From Syntrophales bacterium (GTDB taxonomy: Bacteria > Desulfobacterota > Syntrophia > Syntrophales > UBA8958): a stretch of DNA of 28,383 nt. The stretch is taken from NCBI GenBank assembly GCA_023231165.1, contig JALNVY010000005.1, forward strand, positions 1 to 28,383, in the 5' to 3' direction. Within the stretch, counting starts at the first letter, position 1. Every line of letters starts with the position of its first letter. Positions 24,935-28,383 of this stretch are shown here, piece after piece. The translations under genes were made by a program, and so were the position numbers. The notes below the pieces were generated by a model. That model was not told the DNA's origin. It worked only from the letters and a program-made list of their open reading frames with translations, and did no database searches.

Positions 24935-24970
24935 AAAAAGGGGTGAGGCATCTACTCACCCCTTTTTTTT
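24935..24970 (+). terminator. Rho-independent terminator of pilA
   Basis: GGGGTGAG (24940-24947), a 7-nt loop and CTCACCCC (24955-24962) form a perfect 8-bp stem, extended by A-T pairs, followed by eight Ts (24963-24970). It ends the pilA transcript 25 nt after the stop; genes beyond need read-through or their own promoter. Confidence 0.92.
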
Positions 24971-24996
24971 ATCAATAAGGTTGATGGGGAGGCATA

Positions 24997-26901
24997 TTGA
25001 AATCACCAAGCAACAAAAGGGACATTTTAATTTGCCTGGCCCTGATTCTGTTCGTCATTATTATTTACTGGCAGGCCCAAGACTTCAAGTTCGTCTATTA
25101 TGACGACGGTTCATATGTTGCTGAAAGGACACATGTGATGGCGGGCCTGACCTGGGATGGATTCAAGTGGGCCATGGCAGCTACCGAGGCCGGTTTCTGG
25201 CATCCCCTCACCTGGCTTTCCCTGATGATCGACCGGGAGTTGTTCGGCAATAATCCGGGCGGCTATCACTGGACGAACGTTATCCTGCACATCATCAATA
25301 CCCTCCTGCTTTTTTTCTTTCTTAAAAGGGCGACAAAGGCCCCGCGCCGGAGTGCCTTTGTCGCCCTTCTTTTCGCCGTCCACCCTCTCCATGTGGAATC
25401 CGTCGCCTGGGTATCGCAACGAAAGGATCTTCTTTGTACGCTCTTTGGTTTTGCTTCGCTGCTGGCGTATGTAAATTATTCCAAATATCCGAACTGGCGG
25501 CGATACACGGTTGTGATCATTTTTTTTATCCTTGGACTTATGTCGAAACCTATGATTGTTACCTTCCCTTTTGTCATGCTGCTCATGGATTATTGGCCTT
25601 TGCAACGACTGATGGTGAGTGGGGACGCAAGAAACGTCAACGTCATGTCGCCCCCAGAGGTTCGTGCCGGCAGACGCCCCTTCGTGGTCCTTTTACTGGA
25701 GAAGGCGCCCCTTGTCGTGTTGTCTGTCCTCGCGTCCGTCCTGGTCGTCATGACAGAACATAAAGTCCATGCCTTAACGGATCTGAAGATTTTATCAATC
25801 ATGAACCGTTTTGCCAACGCCATTGTATCGTACGTAAAATATATCGCCATGATGTTCTGGCCGGCAAACCTGACTTTTTTTTATCCCCATCCTGTTTCCA
25901 TACCCGTGGTTCAAGTCATTGGTGCGCTGCTTCTGTTGTCGGCGATCACGATCATTATTATTTTAATGTGCCGGCGCAAACCATATCTTTTTACTGGTTG
26001 GTTCTGGTATGCGGGGACCCTGGTTCCCGTCATCGGCCTTATTCAGGTAGGACCCCACGCTTTGGCAGATCGTTACACCTACGTGCCGCTTGTCGGCCTG
26101 TTTATCATCTTGGTCTGGGGTGTGTCGGATCTTGCCGTCCGATGGCGATTTGGGCGACATCTTTTATGTGTGGTGGGCACCGTAACCATAGTGAGCCTGT
26201 CGTTTTGTTCCTGGCTGCAAGCAAGTTATTGGAGAAACAGCATAACCTTGTTCGAACACGCCCTACAAATAGCGCCGGACAACTATATTGCTCTAAATAA
26301 TTTGGGACAGTTTTATGTAAACAATGGTAAATATGACAAAGGACTTGCTTATATGCACAAAGGGATACAGGTTAAGCCAAAGTTCGGTCCTTTGTATTAC
26401 AATGTCGGTCTTGCCATGTACGACAGGAGAGATTATGAAAAAGCCATTGAATATTTTGCAAAAGCAGAACGAATGTCTTTTGATGACGACGAGAATCGGC
26501 GATTACTCGGGGACTGCTACCGGCTGACGGGAAGATTGCATCAGGCGGTCGATACCTATGGGAAGGCATTGGAGATAAATAGCCACAATACATCGGCTAG
26601 ATACGGTATGGCCCTGGCGTTGATGGAAATGGGACGAAACGACGAGGCTATCAAGGAATTAAGAAATACCTTGTCCTCCGCCCCCCTTCACTTAAGTGCC
26701 CGTAAGATATTGATGCTCTTGGCGTTAAAAAAGGGAGACATGAGCACGGTCGTTGCGGAAGGGCAGAAGGCCTTAGCCAATGGTTCCGCCGATGCGGAGT
26801 TGCAAAAAATGATGGAATATGCCGGCGGAGAGAAAAGCGGTATGGATAAGGCCGTTTTTCCTGTGAATCCATCAAAAGACACCGATAGTGAAAACAACTA
26901 G
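24997..26901 (+). CDS. TMTC-like membrane protein: GT-C glycosyltransferase with C-terminal TPRs
   Basis: A protein of 634 residues. The first roughly 420 residues are polytopic with about ten membrane helices. The first extracytoplasmic loop has the acidic pair in FVYYDDGSYV, as in GT-C glycosyltransferases, and a second landmark is FAVHPLHVESVAWVSQRKDLL, matching the DUF1736/TMTC family (O-mannosyltransferases in animals). The C-terminal part holds about four TPRs (ALQIAPDNYIALNNLG, YNVGLAMYDRRDYEKAIEYF, LLGDCYRLTGRLHQAVDTYG). The start is a TTG, supported by GGGGAGG just upstream. It begins 82 nt after pilA, beyond the terminator. Transfer of a polyprenyl-linked sugar to an exported protein, perhaps the pilin, is inference. 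Confidence 0.8.
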   Translation: MKSPSNKRDILICLALILFVIIIYWQAQDFKFVYYDDGSYVAERTHVMAGLTWDGFKWAMAATEAGFWHPLTWLSLMIDRELFGNNPGGYHWTNVILHIINTLLLFFFLKRATKAPRRSAFVALLFAVHPLHVESVAWVSQRKDLLCTLFGFASLLAYVNYSKYPNWRRYTVVIIFFILGLMSKPMIVTFPFVMLLMDYWPLQRLMVSGDARNVNVMSPPEVRAGRRPFVVLLLEKAPLVVLSVLASVLVVMTEHKVHALTDLKILSIMNRFANAIVSYVKYIAMMFWPANLTFFYPHPVSIPVVQVIGALLLLSAITIIIILMCRRKPYLFTGWFWYAGTLVPVIGLIQVGPHALADRYTYVPLVGLFIILVWGVSDLAVRWRFGRHLLCVVGTVTIVSLSFCSWLQASYWRNSITLFEHALQIAPDNYIALNNLGQFYVNNGKYDKGLAYMHKGIQVKPKFGPLYYNVGLAMYDRRDYEKAIEYFAKAERMSFDDDENRRLLGDCYRLTGRLHQAVDTYGKALEINSHNTSARYGMALALMEMGRNDEAIKELRNTLSSAPLHLSARKILMLLALKKGDMSTVVAEGQKALANGSADAELQKMMEYAGGEKSGMDKAVFPVNPSKDTDSENN

Positions 26902-26963
26902 ACGTAAGGTTCATAGATCCACATGCCGCGGGACGGGGAAATTCTTTCCCTTTGAGAAGCCTT

Positions 26964-28383
26964 ATGCGTAGCCGACTCGCACATTATATTATCATTGTTA
27001 TTCTTGTTGTTATCGCCTACCTGCCTATTTTTACGGGAGATTTCGTCTTTGACGATCAGACGCTGATCAGGGATAATCCCTATATAACAAGATTTCAATC
27101 TATTTCATCTTACCTTTCCCAGGAAGACGGCATTGTTGATGAACGGGACAAGGGAGCGCTTCACACTGGCTATTACCGGCCTCTGGTTAATGTTACCTAC
27201 TTTATGGACTACAAAATATGGGGGATGAAGGCTTACGGATTCCGGATGACGAATCTGATTCTCCATCTTCTGGCCTGTTTCCTGCTGTACGAATTGCTCC
27301 TTCAGTTAACCGGACGCCGGTTGGAGGTCTTTTGGGCAGTCCTTCTTTTTGCCGTCCATCCAATTCATACAGAAACAGTTTCCATCATTGTGTCGAGAAA
27401 TAATATCCTGGCCACCATTTTTATCCTCGCATCATTTTACTCCTACCTTGCCTGGTGGAATAAGGGCACGCCCTTCGCCCTGGCCGTTTCTCTCCTTACC
27501 TTTACGGGTGCTGTCTTTTCCAAGGAATTCGGCTTGATGGCTTTGCCACTCTTATTTCTTTATCAGCGCCTGTTGGCTGATGAGAAGAACCTCCGGAGGG
27601 AGATGGAAAGCTATGCGCCCTATCTGATCATTTTAATGTTCTATTTTGTCCTGAGAAAAACGGTGGTGTCCACTTCCTTTAACATTCCTGATGACGTACT
27701 CACCAGGCTCGCCTATATTCCCTATCTCATTACATATAATCTGAAACTCATTTTTCTTCCCTATAATCTGCACAGTTTTTCAATCAGGTATCCGGGGTCC
27801 TTACTGGCGCCCACAGTTATAGTGTCCTTCTTTGTTGTCCTTTTTCTCGCCGTGTTCTTATATGCATTGCGAAAAGAATCACTGGTCGTTTTTTCAACAG
27901 TGGCTTTTTTCATGACGCTCCTGCCGGTACTCAATATTATTGACAAAGCTTCAGTATCCTTGGTTGCCATGCGCTGGCTTTACCTGCCCATGTCCTTTCT
28001 CGCCCTGGGATTTGTCCGGATGTCGGAGAAGCTTCTATCAGTTCGTAGGAAGAGTGCCACACAGATCATTCTTATAGCTGTAACGGTTTATTTTGCAGTT
28101 GGGTCATACACGTTGAATGCACATCTCTGGCATGATCAGGAAACATTTCTGAAACAGGAGGTCCGCCATTTTGCTAATTATATTTACATGGGTGATTATG
28201 CGGAAATGATGCACAAGAAGAAGCAGTATCAGGAGGCCGAGCCTTTTTTTCAGCAGTCTTTGAAAATACCGCCCATTTTAGCTTGTAATTTTATCAACTA
28301 CGGGGCGCTATTAATTGAAACGGAACGGCCGCAGGAAGCCCTGAACATTTTGGTACAGGCACGGTCTCTCACCATGGACCATA
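26964..28383 (+). CDS. Second TMTC-like GT-C/TPR membrane protein (3' end outside window)
   Basis: The frame is open from the ATG at 26964 to the window end (473 codons, no stop). It is a diverged paralogue of the preceding gene: a membrane helix, then FVFDDQTLIRDNPYI with the acidic pair, LLFAVHPIHTETVSIIVSRN (same landmark as the neighbour), further helices, NIIDKASVSLVAMRWLYLP, and the start of TPRs near the edge (KKKQYQEAEPFFQQSLKI). It lies 62 nt downstream on the same strand with GAGAAG before the ATG, so the two probably form one transcription unit. The same caution about substrate applies. Confidence 0.78.
   Translation, partial: MRSRLAHYIIIVILVVIAYLPIFTGDFVFDDQTLIRDNPYITRFQSISSYLSQEDGIVDERDKGALHTGYYRPLVNVTYFMDYKIWGMKAYGFRMTNLILHLLACFLLYELLLQLTGRRLEVFWAVLLFAVHPIHTETVSIIVSRNNILATIFILASFYSYLAWWNKGTPFALAVSLLTFTGAVFSKEFGLMALPLLFLYQRLLADEKNLRREMESYAPYLIILMFYFVLRKTVVSTSFNIPDDVLTRLAYIPYLITYNLKLIFLPYNLHSFSIRYPGSLLAPTVIVSFFVVLFLAVFLYALRKESLVVFSTVAFFMTLLPVLNIIDKASVSLVAMRWLYLPMSFLALGFVRMSEKLLSVRRKSATQIILIAVTVYFAVGSYTLNAHLWHDQETFLKQEVRHFANYIYMGDYAEMMHKKKQYQEAEPFFQQSLKIPPILACNFINYGALLIETERPQEALNILVQARSLTMDH

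Noticed and set aside
26936..26950. Short hairpin GGGAAA-TTC-TTTCCC between the two TMTC-like genes
   Set aside because: Six-bp stem with a 3-nt loop and no T-run; too weak to call a terminator.

Overview
The window reads as a chromosomal segment of a Gram-negative, anaerobe-like Deltaproteobacterium (Desulfobacterota). A relative of Syntrophus or Smithella is my best guess. That guess rests on gene content: TamA/TamB, a YidC with a large periplasmic domain, a class I-type PHA synthase, a diadenylate cyclase, and a sigma-54-driven pilA encoding a pilin of about 112 mature residues. No rRNA, tRNA, CRISPR array or intact insertion sequence was seen.

Layout. (1) 1-5633 (+): the 3' part of tamA and complete tamB, overlapping by 4 nt, for outer-membrane protein and lipid traffic. 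(2) 5630-7081 (-): a one-piece diadenylate cyclase plus YbbR protein, normally two genes (cdaA, cdaR). (3) 7204-10018 (+): a tight run of sirtuin, NRDE/TANGO2-like protein and Nudix hydrolase, then a compact zinc deacetylase. (4) 10126-12382 (-): a CsgG-like lipoprotein and an FlgT-N-like exported protein. (5) 12553-17300 (-): the classic rpmH-rnpA-yidD-yidC-jag-mnmE cluster. rpmH is only 138 nt and easily missed. (6) 17393-19126 (-): phaC, sitting where dnaA/oriC often lies. (7) 19258-23825 (+): uvrB, uvrC and mntP. (8) 23865-24195: a mobile-repeat-like scrap and a 5'-truncated MazF/PemK toxin remnant. (9) 24249-28383 (+): a pilin locus with inverted repeats, a sigma-54 promoter, pilA, a terminator and two tandem TMTC-like (GT-C plus TPR) membrane proteins, the second cut by the window end.

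The most interesting points are four. First, pilA is followed by two TMTC-like putative glycosyltransferases, a candidate pilin-glycosylation system. Second, the CdaA and CdaR functions are fused, with an altered RHR motif in the cyclase. Third, the sirtuin/NRDE/Nudix/HDAC cluster looks like a protein-deacylation and ADP-ribose module. Fourth, small anomalies occur in the rpmH-rnpA overlap, the L34 N-terminus, the Jag linker repeat and a UvrC insertion. All functional links between neighbours are inference from motifs and gene order.
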